From assembly GCA_012517645.1 (NCBI GenBank), contig JAAYUR010000261.1:1-10490 (forward strand): a DNA stretch of 10,490 nucleotides, given 5' to 3'. The DNA comes from Treponema sp. Lineage in GTDB: Bacteria; Spirochaetota; Spirochaetia; Treponematales; UBA12059. The notes beneath the pieces were generated by a model, which saw only the letters and a program-made list of their open reading frames with translations, was not told the origin of the DNA and searched no databases. Below, one piece after another: positions 1 to 6,932 of this stretch (position 1 is the stretch's first letter; each line of letters opens with the position of its first letter). The position numbers were made by a program, and so were the translations under genes.

Positions 1-109
1 CTCCTCCTCCAGCCCGAGTCTCCTTGGCGCCGGCACAGGTTCCGGCGCCGTACCGGAAGAGGACGTTTCCGCCGAAGACGAAGGTGAACACGATTCCGAT
101 GTACGACAC
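1..109 (-). CDS. rnfA: RnfA-type electron transport complex subunit, N-terminal fragment
   Basis: The first 36 codons of a gene that runs off the left edge. RnfA is an integral membrane Rnf subunit; together with RnfE it holds a membrane-embedded Fe-S cluster on the ion-pumping path. The visible N-terminus (MSYIGIVFTFVFGGNVLF) starts a hydrophobic helix and continues into G23-T-C25, which aligns with the family motif N-x-V-L...G-I-C-P-F-x-G; C25 would be the first cluster cysteine. I chose GTG at 109-107, one base after the rnfE stop codon, preceded by a purine-rich AAGGAAGG sequence. The position after rnfC-D-G-E matches the usual rnfCDGEA order and is the main support, because only a short stretch is visible. 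The expected C-P pair is C-A here, so the subunit is divergent. An NqrE-type name is less likely in this context. Confidence 0.72.
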   Translation of the reverse strand, partial: MSYIGIVFTFVFGGNVLFRYGAGTCAGAKETRAGGG

Positions 110-110
110 T

Positions 111-725
111 CTACCCTTCCTTCCGCCGTTTACCCCGCAAACGGTACAGGGCGATGCAGTATCCCAGGAGCAGGGAGGCTCCGAAGGGAAGCAGAACCGA
201 CCTGAGGGGAAACACTATGACGGATCGCAGGTCCAACACGGCCCGGGAGGTTTCCGTGGCGTACAGTGTCAGGAACCCCGACCCCAGCACTTCCCGAAGC
301 GCGGAAAAGCCGAGCCAGGTCAGAAGCAGGATCCCTGCGGACCGTGCATACTCCGGAAGACGGTCCAGCCCGGCCTGGCGCAGGGAACCCCGTAGCACGG
401 AGAGTCCGAAGCAGTTCACGGCAATCAGTCCCAGGAACGGCGAAAGGCCGTAGGCTTCCGCGGGGAACGCGAGACGGACGCCGACGGAATAGAGCGCGGT
501 GATCATTCCCGATAGGGCCAGGGACAGGGAAAACTGCAGGGAACTCCCCACCATCCGCCCGAGCACGGGCAACAGGGCGGCCAGAAGGATCGCATGGACG
601 ACGACCCCGATGCCTAGGATATACCCCCGCTGGAAGGTAACGGAGGGGATCAAGAGGGGACAGAGGCCCGTAACGACCATCAGCACCGGGTTTGAGGCGG
701 AGGGCCGTTCATTCGGCTGGTTCAT
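111..725 (-). CDS. rnfE: RnfE-type electron transport complex membrane subunit
   Basis: Encodes 204 residues, a normal length for RnfE/NqrD. It is a multi-pass inner-membrane protein with about six hydrophobic helices. The N-terminal motif N12-P-V-L...G20-L-C22-P-L-L is the classic RnfE/RnfA signature, and the second cysteine lies in I-A-V-N-C105. In solved Rnf/Nqr complexes these two cysteines, with the matching pair in RnfA, ligate an intramembrane iron-sulfur cluster. The motif L-R-E-V-L-G-S-G near residue 145 matches the family's IREILGNG. The start ATG (725-723) overlaps the rnfG stop in an ATGA, with GGAGGAG five bases upstream. The basic tail (RLRGKRRKEG) is presumably cytoplasmic. Assignment to RnfE rather than RnfA rests on the NPVL/GLCPLL motif and on order. 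Confidence 0.88.
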   Translation of the reverse strand: MNQPNERPSASNPVLMVVTGLCPLLIPSVTFQRGYILGIGVVVHAILLAALLPVLGRMVGSSLQFSLSLALSGMITALYSVGVRLAFPAEAYGLSPFLGLIAVNCFGLSVLRGSLRQAGLDRLPEYARSAGILLLTWLGFSALREVLGSGFLTLYATETSRAVLDLRSVIVFPLRSVLLPFGASLLLGYCIALYRLRGKRRKEG

Positions 726-1258
726 TTCGTCTCCTCCAAGCCGTCCCGAGTCGCCGCCAAAGCCGCTTCCAGGGCCCGGCTGACCGAAAATTCAAGATCC
801 CGGGGATCCACGGATACGTCTAGGCCGCCTGAAGCCTTCCTCTCCCGTTGACGCAGGTACACGGCGAGCTCCTCGGACCGAATCCCGGACGCGCCGTTCC
901 TGGGCAGAGTGGAAACGAGGCGCCCCCGTTCATCGGCCAGCACCAGGAGTTCTCCGGTCCACCCGTATCCCTCGACGACCACGGCGGCGCCGGTCCCGAC
1001 TCTCCTGCCTGCCCGGTCGGTGATCGAAAACGCTCTCCGAACCGGCAAGGAAGCCCGCAGCGGGCTCGGAAGCACCTGCACCGATATCCCCGCCGGAACC
1101 AGGGTCCTCTCCGCCATCCGCGCCAGGGACGCGGCGATACTACCGGATTCAGCCCGATCCTGGATCATGGCTCCAAGGGCTATCGCGGCGGCCAAAAGCG
1201 CCACCAGAGCGGCCGCGGCCGCGGTCTCCGCCGCCTTTTCTTTCGTGAAGTTGTTCAC
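722..1258 (-). CDS. rnfG: RnfG-type electron transport complex subunit, divergent and apparently lacking the flavin-attachment motif
   Basis: Encodes 178 residues, short for RnfG. The start is GTG at 1258-1256, overlapping the rnfD stop as GTGA, with GGAGGT six bases upstream. One Ala-rich membrane anchor (about 12-32) precedes an extracytoplasmic domain with the family-like E-G-Y-G-W-T-G-E-L stretch (96-104). Canonical RnfG carries FMN covalently on Thr of an SGAT(V/I)TS motif inside V-D-x-I-S-G-A-T. Here the aligned segment V150-D-P-R-D-L-E-F-S-V-S-R-A-L keeps the ends (VD and SRAL), but S-G-A-T is replaced by D-L-E-F, so Phe157 sits where the flavinylated Thr should be. The family's TPGLG region is also shortened. 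The name therefore rests mainly on operon position, membrane topology and residual similarity. The protein may be structural, or may bind flavin non-covalently if at all. Confidence 0.75.
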   Translation of the reverse strand: MNNFTKEKAAETAAAAALVALLAAAIALGAMIQDRAESGSIAASLARMAERTLVPAGISVQVLPSPLRASLPVRRAFSITDRAGRRVGTGAAVVVEGYGWTGELLVLADERGRLVSTLPRNGASGIRSEELAVYLRQRERKASGGLDVSVDPRDLEFSVSRALEAALAATRDGLEETK

Positions 1259-2358
1259 TTCCCGACCTCCGGCGATCCGGCCTTCCGGCGCCTGAATCCG
1301 GCGGCTGGCAGGGCGGCGTCCAGCAGGGAAACCAGACAGTTCATGATAATCACCGCATAGGCGGATCCTTCCGGACCCGAGCCGTACCTGCGGAACAGAA
1401 AGATCAGAATCCCTATGCCGGCGCCATACAGAAGGAGGCCCGGGCGCGACATCGGGGACGTGGAGGGATCGGTGGCGCAGAAAAAAGCGACCAACAGGAA
1501 ACTGCCCGTAAAGAAGGCGAACAGGACGTCCCCGGAGAAAAGAGGTTCGGATCCTGTGCCGAAGATCCGGACCAGAACACCGAAGGTAAGCGCGAGGGAA
1601 GCCGGTATTTCCCATCGCACCACGCGCCGAGCGATCAGGAGCAGGGATCCCAGCAGGATGAACAGCCCAGCCATCTCCCCCAAAGCCCCCGGGCGGATTC
1701 CCAGGGCCAGGTCCACATAGCCCTCCGGAAGGCGTACTCCAAGGCCCGATAGAAGCCCTTGGTTCAACCGAGCCGTCACTACCTTGTCCAGGCCCGAGAT
1801 TCTGTACCCAGCCTCCCGAAGGAGGTCCATGGGCAGGCCCTCCGCGTGTTCCGAGGCGCTCCGAAGCAGGCCCAGGGGGGTGACGGAACTCACCCCGTCC
1901 ACACCCGTGAGGAACCTGGGGGCCTTCCAGGCGTCCAGGGCTCCGGGCCAGTTTATATGGGCGAACACCACTCCGGCCATGGCCGGATTCATCCAGTTCG
2001 CGCCAAGGCCTCCAAAGGACCACTTGACGACGGCGATCGCGAAGATCGAGGAGAGGATCGGAATATGCAAAGGAACCGAGGGGGGCATCGAGAATCCGAT
2101 CAAAAGACCGGTCAAGAGGGCGGTACCGTCGAGAAGGGTGTTCCGCCTGCGGAGAAAACCCAGGAAGGCTTCCGCGGACACGGCCGAGACCGCAGAAAGA
2201 CCTACGATCGCCAGGACATCCCACCCGAACAGGAACACCGACCAGGCCAGGGACGGCAGCAGGCAGATTAGGATGAGGAGAACCAGACTGGCCGTCGATT
2301 CCCGGACATGGACGAAGGGCGCGGAGGATACGGACAGACCCTGACGGCTCGAACTCAT
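1255..2358 (-). CDS. rnfD: RnfD-type electron transport complex membrane subunit
   Basis: Encodes 367 residues, normal for RnfD/NqrB. It is an integral membrane subunit that carries a covalent FMN and forms much of the ion-translocation core. Characteristic segments are L-D-G-T-A-L-L-T-G-L-L-I-G-F (76-89), then G-G-L-G-A-N-W-M-N-P-A (116-126), the family's GGLGxNxFNPA motif. The flavinylation site appears as D154-G-V-S-S-V-T160-P-L, so the attachment threonine is kept (Thr160) although canonical SGAT/SAT is S-V-T here. The C-terminal half has several more helices and the segment C-A-T-D-P-S-T-S-P. The start ATG overlaps the rnfC stop (ATGA), with GGAGGT four bases upstream. An in-frame extension to 2583 exists but lies inside rnfC and is not the real start. 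Confidence 0.92.
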   Translation of the reverse strand: MSSSRQGLSVSSAPFVHVRESTASLVLLILICLLPSLAWSVFLFGWDVLAIVGLSAVSAVSAEAFLGFLRRRNTLLDGTALLTGLLIGFSMPPSVPLHIPILSSIFAIAVVKWSFGGLGANWMNPAMAGVVFAHINWPGALDAWKAPRFLTGVDGVSSVTPLGLLRSASEHAEGLPMDLLREAGYRISGLDKVVTARLNQGLLSGLGVRLPEGYVDLALGIRPGALGEMAGLFILLGSLLLIARRVVRWEIPASLALTFGVLVRIFGTGSEPLFSGDVLFAFFTGSFLLVAFFCATDPSTSPMSRPGLLLYGAGIGILIFLFRRYGSGPEGSAYAVIIMNCLVSLLDAALPAAGFRRRKAGSPEVGK

Positions 2359-3683
2359 GCGGACCTCCCCCCCGCGGATCCCGTCCGCACGCTTCCCTTT
2401 CGGGCCAAGGTGAAGGCCTGCACCAGGGGAAGCCGGGCGGGGCAGAGATACGCGCAGCTTCCGCATTCCGTGCATGCGCCTAAGCCTTCCGAGACGGCTG
2501 TGGATATCTTCCGCCGGACGATGCACCGATACAGGCGGGACGGATCCAGCCGGACGGGGCAGGCCAGGACGCATCGGCCGCATCGGAGGCAGGCGGTCGT
2601 ACGATGTCTTCGGGTTTCTGCGGAGGTAAGGGCTATGACGGATTTTGTCGTCTTGAGAATGGGATAATCCAGGTCCGCCACGGCGCTTCCCCGCAGGGGG
2701 CCGTTAAGGACTATGCATTCCGGGGCGGAGCGGAACCCCCCGCATTCCTCCAAAAGCTCCCCGATGGACGTGCCGATTCTGGCCCTCAGGATACCCGGAG
2801 ACTTTACCGCGTCTCCCGCCACCGTGACGTACCGTTCGACCTGGGGTCTATTCAGGACCACCGCGTCATACACGGAAACGACGGTCCCTATGGAAAGAAC
2901 GATCCATTCCTCGCCGGAGTGTTTCTTGGAGTTCAGGGCCTCCCTCAGGAGGACAGGGAGATCCTGGGGATACCTCGGCTCTAGAAGCACCGCCTCCGCG
3001 GACAATCCGTCCTCGGCCAGGTTCACCCGGTCGTCCCCCGCAAGAAAGGGCGAATCCGGGTCATCCACGGCGATCAGAGTCCGCACGGGAGCCGCGGCCT
3101 TTTGAAGAATCGCGATGCCCTCCCGAAGCGCCTCCCCCCTCTCCTGGAGAATGGCCCGGGACGAGGAATTCCAGGGATCGCTCTCCATGCAGTTCACCAC
3201 GAGAACGCAGGCGGATCGCGTCCCTTTGGGATCGTGCAGGTGGTCGTAGAGGGGCATGCCGGCCCCGGTATCCTCGACCACTCCTTTTTCCGCCAGGGTC
3301 CTCAAGATTTGGTGCCGGGACAAACTCTTCCAGGGGAAGATCTCGACTTTTCTTCCAAGCCTGTCGAAGGACCCCTCCAGGGAAATAGACAGGGCCTCCA
3401 CCTGTCCACCCAGAAGATCCGGCAGCATCCGGATTCCCGTCACGGTTCCGGGGATCGGAGAATGGATGTTACTGGATCCGGTTCCCGAGGCCTTTCCAAC
3501 CAGCTGACCCTCCCGGATCGAATCCCCTATCTCGACGATCCGACGCGCCGCCGGGCCGGAATGCTGCCGAAGAGGCAGAATCGCATCGGTCGGGAGAAAG
3601 GCCGTCATGACGGGGCTGTCGATTTCTAGTTTTTGGGGGGGAATCTCGATTCCGCCGTACTTGAAGGTGCGAATGACGCTCAT
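2355..3683 (-). CDS. rnfC: RnfC-type electron transport complex peripheral subunit
   Basis: Encodes 442 residues, a normal RnfC length. RnfC is the cytoplasmic arm that exchanges electrons with the soluble nucleotide partner and relays them through two [4Fe-4S] clusters. Both clusters are intact: C365, C368, C371, C375-P and C404, C407, C410, C414-P. The N-terminus has the Y-G-G-I-E-I-P-P-Q-K barrel-sandwich start (compare F-x-GGIHPPExK) and the H41-S-G...G-D-S...G-Q-L motif. The middle has V-T-V-A-G-D-A-V-K (286-294) and R-I-G-T (302-305), typical of the family. The usual Gly-rich loop (GLGGAGFPT) reads E137-D-T-G-A-G-M-P-L, and the ECEP motif is E167-S-D-P, so nucleotide/flavin binding looks altered. 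The ATG lies in an ATGA overlap with the upstream gene. AAGGAG abuts the ATG with no spacer, so efficient initiation probably depends on coupling. Confidence 0.93.
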   Translation of the reverse strand: MSVIRTFKYGGIEIPPQKLEIDSPVMTAFLPTDAILPLRQHSGPAARRIVEIGDSIREGQLVGKASGTGSSNIHSPIPGTVTGIRMLPDLLGGQVEALSISLEGSFDRLGRKVEIFPWKSLSRHQILRTLAEKGVVEDTGAGMPLYDHLHDPKGTRSACVLVVNCMESDPWNSSSRAILQERGEALREGIAILQKAAAPVRTLIAVDDPDSPFLAGDDRVNLAEDGLSAEAVLLEPRYPQDLPVLLREALNSKKHSGEEWIVLSIGTVVSVYDAVVLNRPQVERYVTVAGDAVKSPGILRARIGTSIGELLEECGGFRSAPECIVLNGPLRGSAVADLDYPILKTTKSVIALTSAETRRHRTTACLRCGRCVLACPVRLDPSRLYRCIVRRKISTAVSEGLGACTECGSCAYLCPARLPLVQAFTLARKGSVRTGSAGGRSA

Positions 3684-5236
3684 CTCCTTGAATCGGTCCG
3701 AAAACCGCGGCCGGGAAGGTTCGGAAGGGGGATCCCTTTCCACACCGTGCTGAGCACAGCGGGCGCAAGAAGGATTATATAAAAGAAAACATCCCTTAAC
3801 GCAAGGCTCCCGTACAGGAGGCCGCCCTCGGGCGCTCCGATACTCGGTTCCACGAAGCCCTTCTGGCCCGCGAGGACGGCGCCGATCCCGGTCCCGGCCT
3901 CCTCCTGAAGGGCGTTCCGGACCCACCCGTCGTCGAATTCGACGACGGTTTCCCGGACAAGGTTCACACGGTCCCCCTGAGGATCCAGCTTGTCCAGCAC
4001 CACGGATGCTAGACTGCCGTACTCCCGGGTTCCGATGCGTGAGTACGGTAGAGCCTGCTGGTAAGCCCTGTGGGCCACCGCGTCCGCGAGGGTCGGCAGT
4101 CCCTGGCCGGCCCTTTCCCGGACGATCCTCTCCACGGTTCGGGCATCCCGTATCCGCGGGGAGTTCGCGGATCCCGGTCGAGGCAGGGGGGGCAGCGCCG
4201 GGTCCGTACCGCTCGGTCTTGCCGGGGATGCGGGGAGGAAGGCATGGAAAACCAACACCGCCGTCGAAGCGACAAGGGCGGCGAGGACACGTCGGCGGCG
4301 CAGGGCTTCGCTCTCCCGTTCTGCCCGTTCCACGTCCAGGATCACACCCCGGAATACATCGTGCACTCGCCGTGCCGCCTTCCATTCCTTTAAGCGCTCC
4401 GATCCCAGGACCAGGCAGGCCGCGGATGCGAGCGACAGAACCAAGCCCGGGATGGATGGAGGATCCGCGGCGGCCAATACGGTCAGGGTCAGGGCCTGCG
4501 GCAATCCGAGCGGTAGGCGGCCTTTAAGGTCGGACACTTTGTTCGGGGCCGGATTCAAGCCGTTCCGGTCGGCCCGGTCTAGGATACCCTGGTAGCCCCA
4601 TATGCCCGCCAGGGCCGCGGTAATCCTTCCGGATACACCTAGGGGAATCCAGGGAAGCGCGGCGGCTAGAGTCCCAAGGCGGCCTCGGCGGGATCGAAGG
4701 GCCAGGACGGCGGCCAGGACGGCTCCCGGAATCCAGAGCAGGCCCGGTCCGCCGGGCAGGATGGAATCCGCCGGGCGCCAGTCCTCCCCGGGGAGGGATC
4801 GGGTGAAGGCGCGAACTGCCCGGGGCAGCTGGGAAGCGGGAAGATATAGGATACTCCAGGCATCCTCCCCTTCCCCTGCCCTGTAGAAGCCGATAAGCCC
4901 GTCCAGCCATGGAGTCCGCCGAGGATCCCCGGGCTGCACCCTCTTCAAGGCCTGAGGCAGGCTTACCCGGGTGGAACCTACGAAATCGCTGAGATAGACG
5001 GTCTGGGAGAGCTCCGACCACACGGGGGATACTCGGGAGTCCTCCAGAATTTTCAATGCCTCCGAAACGTAGCGGCCCGGGCGGACTAGAATCATGCTCC
5101 ATCCCCTCCAGGCTCCGGACGACGACCGTACCGGCGGAAGGACCAGACAGGCCGCAACGGCCAGAACCAGGCTTGCCGCGAGGGGAAGCACACATCCTAT
5201 TGCCCGGGGGGCTCTCTTCCGGGGATCGTCGGACAT
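3680..5236 (-). CDS. Unrecognised multi-pass membrane protein in the rnf operon
   Basis: Encodes 518 residues; I do not recognise a family. It has an N-terminal helix (about 13-34, after a basic MSDDPRKRAPR), then a region of about 130 residues without membrane segments (35-162). Hydrophobic stretches follow at about 165-181, 188-214, 243-278 and 317-335. A second soluble region (about 336-476) begins Pro/Ser-rich (PALPPLPRPG), and a final helix spans about 480-499. A charged, possibly coiled segment (282-316, rich in E and R) lies in what is probably a cytoplasmic loop. The first soluble part resembles a generic helical-repeat or signal-like region, but this is not a domain call. It starts 9 bases after the DUF212 gene, with no clear Shine-Dalgarno, and its stop overlaps the rnfC start (ATGA). 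The tight coupling suggests a partner or assembly factor of this Rnf complex; that role is inferred from position only. Confidence 0.8.
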   Translation of the reverse strand: MSDDPRKRAPRAIGCVLPLAASLVLAVAACLVLPPVRSSSGAWRGWSMILVRPGRYVSEALKILEDSRVSPVWSELSQTVYLSDFVGSTRVSLPQALKRVQPGDPRRTPWLDGLIGFYRAGEGEDAWSILYLPASQLPRAVRAFTRSLPGEDWRPADSILPGGPGLLWIPGAVLAAVLALRSRRGRLGTLAAALPWIPLGVSGRITAALAGIWGYQGILDRADRNGLNPAPNKVSDLKGRLPLGLPQALTLTVLAAADPPSIPGLVLSLASAACLVLGSERLKEWKAARRVHDVFRGVILDVERAERESEALRRRRVLAALVASTAVLVFHAFLPASPARPSGTDPALPPLPRPGSANSPRIRDARTVERIVRERAGQGLPTLADAVAHRAYQQALPYSRIGTREYGSLASVVLDKLDPQGDRVNLVRETVVEFDDGWVRNALQEEAGTGIGAVLAGQKGFVEPSIGAPEGGLLYGSLALRDVFFYIILLAPAVLSTVWKGIPLPNLPGRGFRTDSRR

Positions 5237-5245
5237 CGCGGCGGC

Positions 5246-5731
5246 TTACAGCGTACAGAACGCCAGGGAGAAGAAGAATCCTAAAAGACAACCGACCAAC
5301 ACCTGGGGAACCGTATGTCCGTGGATTTCCTTCACAGGCCGAATGGGGATGTTCAGCTTGCTCTCCAGGTCTTCCTGGAGAGCGTTGATCGCTCGAGCTT
5401 GCATCCCCGCGGCCCTCCGAACCCCCAGGGCGTCCCGGATAACTATCATGGAGAAGAAGAAGGACAAGGTGAAGGCGCTGGACCGGGTTCCTTCCGTCAA
5501 GGCTATGGAAGTCGTCATCGCAACCACGAGGGCGCTGTGGCTGGAAGGCATTCCTCCGGTACGCCAGAGCAGGGTCTCCACGAGGTCCCTGAGGGATCGT
5601 ACCTTGTTGCGGCTTAGGCCGATGACGGCCTTTATGAACTGGGCCGTGAAGAGACTTACGGCTGCGGAAAGAAAAACGGGATTGCGCAGGAGATCCTGCA
5701 GCCCCCCCGATCCGATCGGCGTCCCCTGCAT
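5246..5731 (-). CDS. DUF212 / divergent PAP2-family membrane protein
   Basis: Encodes 161 residues from ATG 5731, matching the usual 140-160 of this family. Diagnostic motifs are all present: G59-G-M-P-S-S-H-S-A (acid-phosphatase-like PSSHSA), R99-D-A-L-G-V-R-R-A-A-G-M-Q-A, and K134-E-I-H-G-H-T-V-P-Q-V with the following small-residue helix. Hydrophobic segments lie at about 17-37, 65-79, 88-100 and 142-160. The family is related by motif to type 2 phosphatidic acid phosphatases, but its substrate is unestablished. A longer reading from TTG at 5773 (175 residues) is possible. It adds a polar N-terminus unlike the family, and its GGAGG lies only 2 bases from the TTG. The ATG has GGGGGAG nine bases upstream. 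This is the first gene of the rnf operon in this window, so a membrane-related co-function is possible but unproven. Confidence 0.9.
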   Translation of the reverse strand: MQGTPIGSGGLQDLLRNPVFLSAAVSLFTAQFIKAVIGLSRNKVRSLRDLVETLLWRTGGMPSSHSALVVAMTTSIALTEGTRSSAFTLSFFFSMIVIRDALGVRRAAGMQARAINALQEDLESKLNIPIRPVKEIHGHTVPQVLVGCLLGFFFSLAFCTL

Positions 5732-5737
5732 TAGGGT

Positions 5738-5766
5738 ACTCTCCCCCACACCGGAAGGATTGTCAA
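5738..5766 (-). promoter_or_regulatory. Weak candidate promoter for the DUF212-rnf operon
   Basis: Read on the minus strand, a perfect TTGACA (5766-5761) is followed after 17 bases by GAGAGT (5743-5738), which matches the -10 consensus at only A2, A4 and T6. The predicted transcription start falls on the A of ATG 5731. The same stretch also holds GGGGGAG, which could be a ribosome binding site for that ATG and would then place the promoter further upstream. The perfect -35 and the fitting spacer support it; the poor -10 counts against it. Confidence 0.35.
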
Positions 5767-5807
5767 GGCTCAAGCCCTCCTTCGACCCCTCCCTGCGTCA
5801 CTTTTCC

Positions 5808-5836
5808 TTGACTCATTTTGATACAACGCGTAGGAT
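5808..5836 (+). promoter_or_regulatory. Candidate sigma-70-type promoter of the pseudouridine synthase gene
   Basis: TTGACT (5808-5813), a 17-base spacer, and TAGGAT (5831-5836) fit a sigma-70 promoter (5/6 and 4/6 matches). The -10 ends 7 bases before the A of ATG 5843, so the expected transcription start is that base and the mRNA would be leaderless. The competing reading is that AGGA (5832-5835), 7 bases from the ATG, is a short Shine-Dalgarno and the true promoter lies upstream. Confidence 0.5.
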
Positions 5837-5842
5837 GTGGGC

Positions 5843-6814
5843 ATGGCCCTACGGGATAGTTTCATCGCCGGACGCGACGACGACGGCAAGCGGGTGGATC
5901 GCGTCGTCCGGCGTCTGTTGGGCGACGTACCCCTTTCCGCCGTGTTCAAGGCCCTCAGGACCGGTTCGATCCGCGTGAACGGCCGCAAGCCTCTGCCCGC
6001 GGATCGAGTGCGGGAAGGGGACGCCTTCGCCATCAGCGAGCTGAGTTTCGAGGCGGCTCTTTCCCCGACGGAGGACGAGGATGCCGGACACAGGCCCCCC
6101 GGGGCGGCCCCGGATCTTTCCGGTCTTCTTATCCTGGAAACCGAGGATCTTCTCTTCATTAATAAGCCCCGGGGAGTCCTATCCCACGGTCCCGGGGGCC
6201 TGGACGAGTCGGTACGCACCTATCTCTCGTACAAGGCGAACAGCTCCTTATCCTTCTCCCCCGCCCCTCTCCATCGTCTGGACAGGAACACCACGGGGCT
6301 CCTGGTCGCCTCGAAGACCCTCCGGGGCGCCCGTGCCTTCAGCGCGGCCCTCCAGGCACGGACCGTGGAGAAGAGGTACATAGCCGTCCTTCGGGGACGT
6401 CTGGACCGCAAGGACCACTGGGTGGACAGCCTGGAACGCCTCTCCCGCCAGAGGCGGACCCTGAGATCATCCTTGTCCAGCCATCGGAAGGCCGTCACCC
6501 TGGTGGACCCTGTAGCCGCGAACGGAGCGTTCACCTTGGCGGACATACGGATCCTTACGGGTTTGACCCATCAGATCCGGGCCCAGGCCGCTCTCCGCGG
6601 CCGCCCCCTGGCGGGGGACGTCAAGTACGGAGGGGGCGCGGAGCCGTCCGGCTACATCCTCCATGCCTACCGGCTGGATTTTCCGGAGGATTTCGAGGCG
6701 GACGCCCCCCGTACCATAACGGCTCCGGTTCCCGAAGACATCGCCTTCCGCCTCCGGGAGCGGTTCGGGCCTAAAATTCTGCTGTACGCCCCTCCGGGAG
6801 TGATTCCTCCTTGA
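5843..6814 (+). CDS. RluA-family RNA pseudouridine synthase
   Basis: Encodes 323 residues. It converts specific uridines to pseudouridine, most likely in 23S rRNA (RluC/RluD-type); the target site cannot be read from sequence. An N-terminal S4 RNA-binding domain spans about 16-64 (K17-R-V-D-R-V-V-R-R-L-L..., I-R-V-N-G-R-K-P). It is followed by an acidic linker and the catalytic domain (about 93-300). Catalytic motif H144-R-L-D147-R-N-T-T-G-L-L-V contains the essential Asp147. Other family marks are I106-N-K-P-R-G-V-L-S-H, K177-R-Y, and G240-L-T-H-Q-I-R (usual GRTHQIR, here Leu for Arg) followed by G-R-P-L-A-G-D-V-K-Y-G. I chose ATG 5843 over the in-frame GTG 5837, which would overlap the region just after the -10. 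It is divergent from the DUF212-rnf operon and probably monocistronic; no convincing terminator follows it. Confidence 0.93.
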   Translation: MALRDSFIAGRDDDGKRVDRVVRRLLGDVPLSAVFKALRTGSIRVNGRKPLPADRVREGDAFAISELSFEAALSPTEDEDAGHRPPGAAPDLSGLLILETEDLLFINKPRGVLSHGPGGLDESVRTYLSYKANSSLSFSPAPLHRLDRNTTGLLVASKTLRGARAFSAALQARTVEKRYIAVLRGRLDRKDHWVDSLERLSRQRRTLRSSLSSHRKAVTLVDPVAANGAFTLADIRILTGLTHQIRAQAALRGRPLAGDVKYGGGAEPSGYILHAYRLDFPEDFEADAPRTITAPVPEDIAFRLRERFGPKILLYAPPGVIPP

Positions 6815-6900
6815 ACCCGGCTCCCGTTGTCAGTACCCTAGTCTCTTAGGGAACTTGGTATTCAACGGTTTGTCTGAATTCTTGCGACCTTCCGCCGAAC

Positions 6901-6906
6901 TATAAA
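6901..6906 (+). promoter_or_regulatory. Candidate -10 element upstream of hflK
   Basis: TATAAA (5/6 match) lies in an AT-richer patch between the pseudouridine synthase and hflK, and predicts a start near 6913 with a leader of about 20 bases. No good -35 sits at 16-18 bases (ATTCTT or TTCTTG at best); TTGCGA (6882-6887) is only 13 bases away and TTGTCT (6870) is too far. The ribosome binding site AAAGGAG (6921-6927), with the GGAG five bases before ATG 6933, is strong, so this gene is not leaderless. Confidence 0.35.
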
Positions 6907-6932
6907 ACCGTCGTTCCCGGAAAGGAGTGCGG

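Noticed and set aside
3684..4385. Upstream in-frame extension of rnfC to 676 residues
   Set aside because: The extension lies inside the upstream membrane-protein gene, is Arg/Pro/Gly-rich, and the RnfC homology begins at the ATG in the ATGA overlap.
5732..5773. TTG start at 5773 for the DUF212 gene
   Set aside because: Possible, but GGAGG is only 2 bases away, the added residues are polar and outside the family, and ATG 5731 gives the usual length.
6797..6826. CGGGAG...CTCCCG inverted repeat spanning the pseudouridine synthase stop codon
   Set aside because: 6-bp stem with a loop of about 20 bases and no T-run; probably chance in GC-rich sequence.
6836..6851. Small inverted repeat CCCTA-6 bases-TAGGG after the pseudouridine synthase
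   Set aside because: Only a 5-bp stem and no T-run follows, so it is not a credible terminator.
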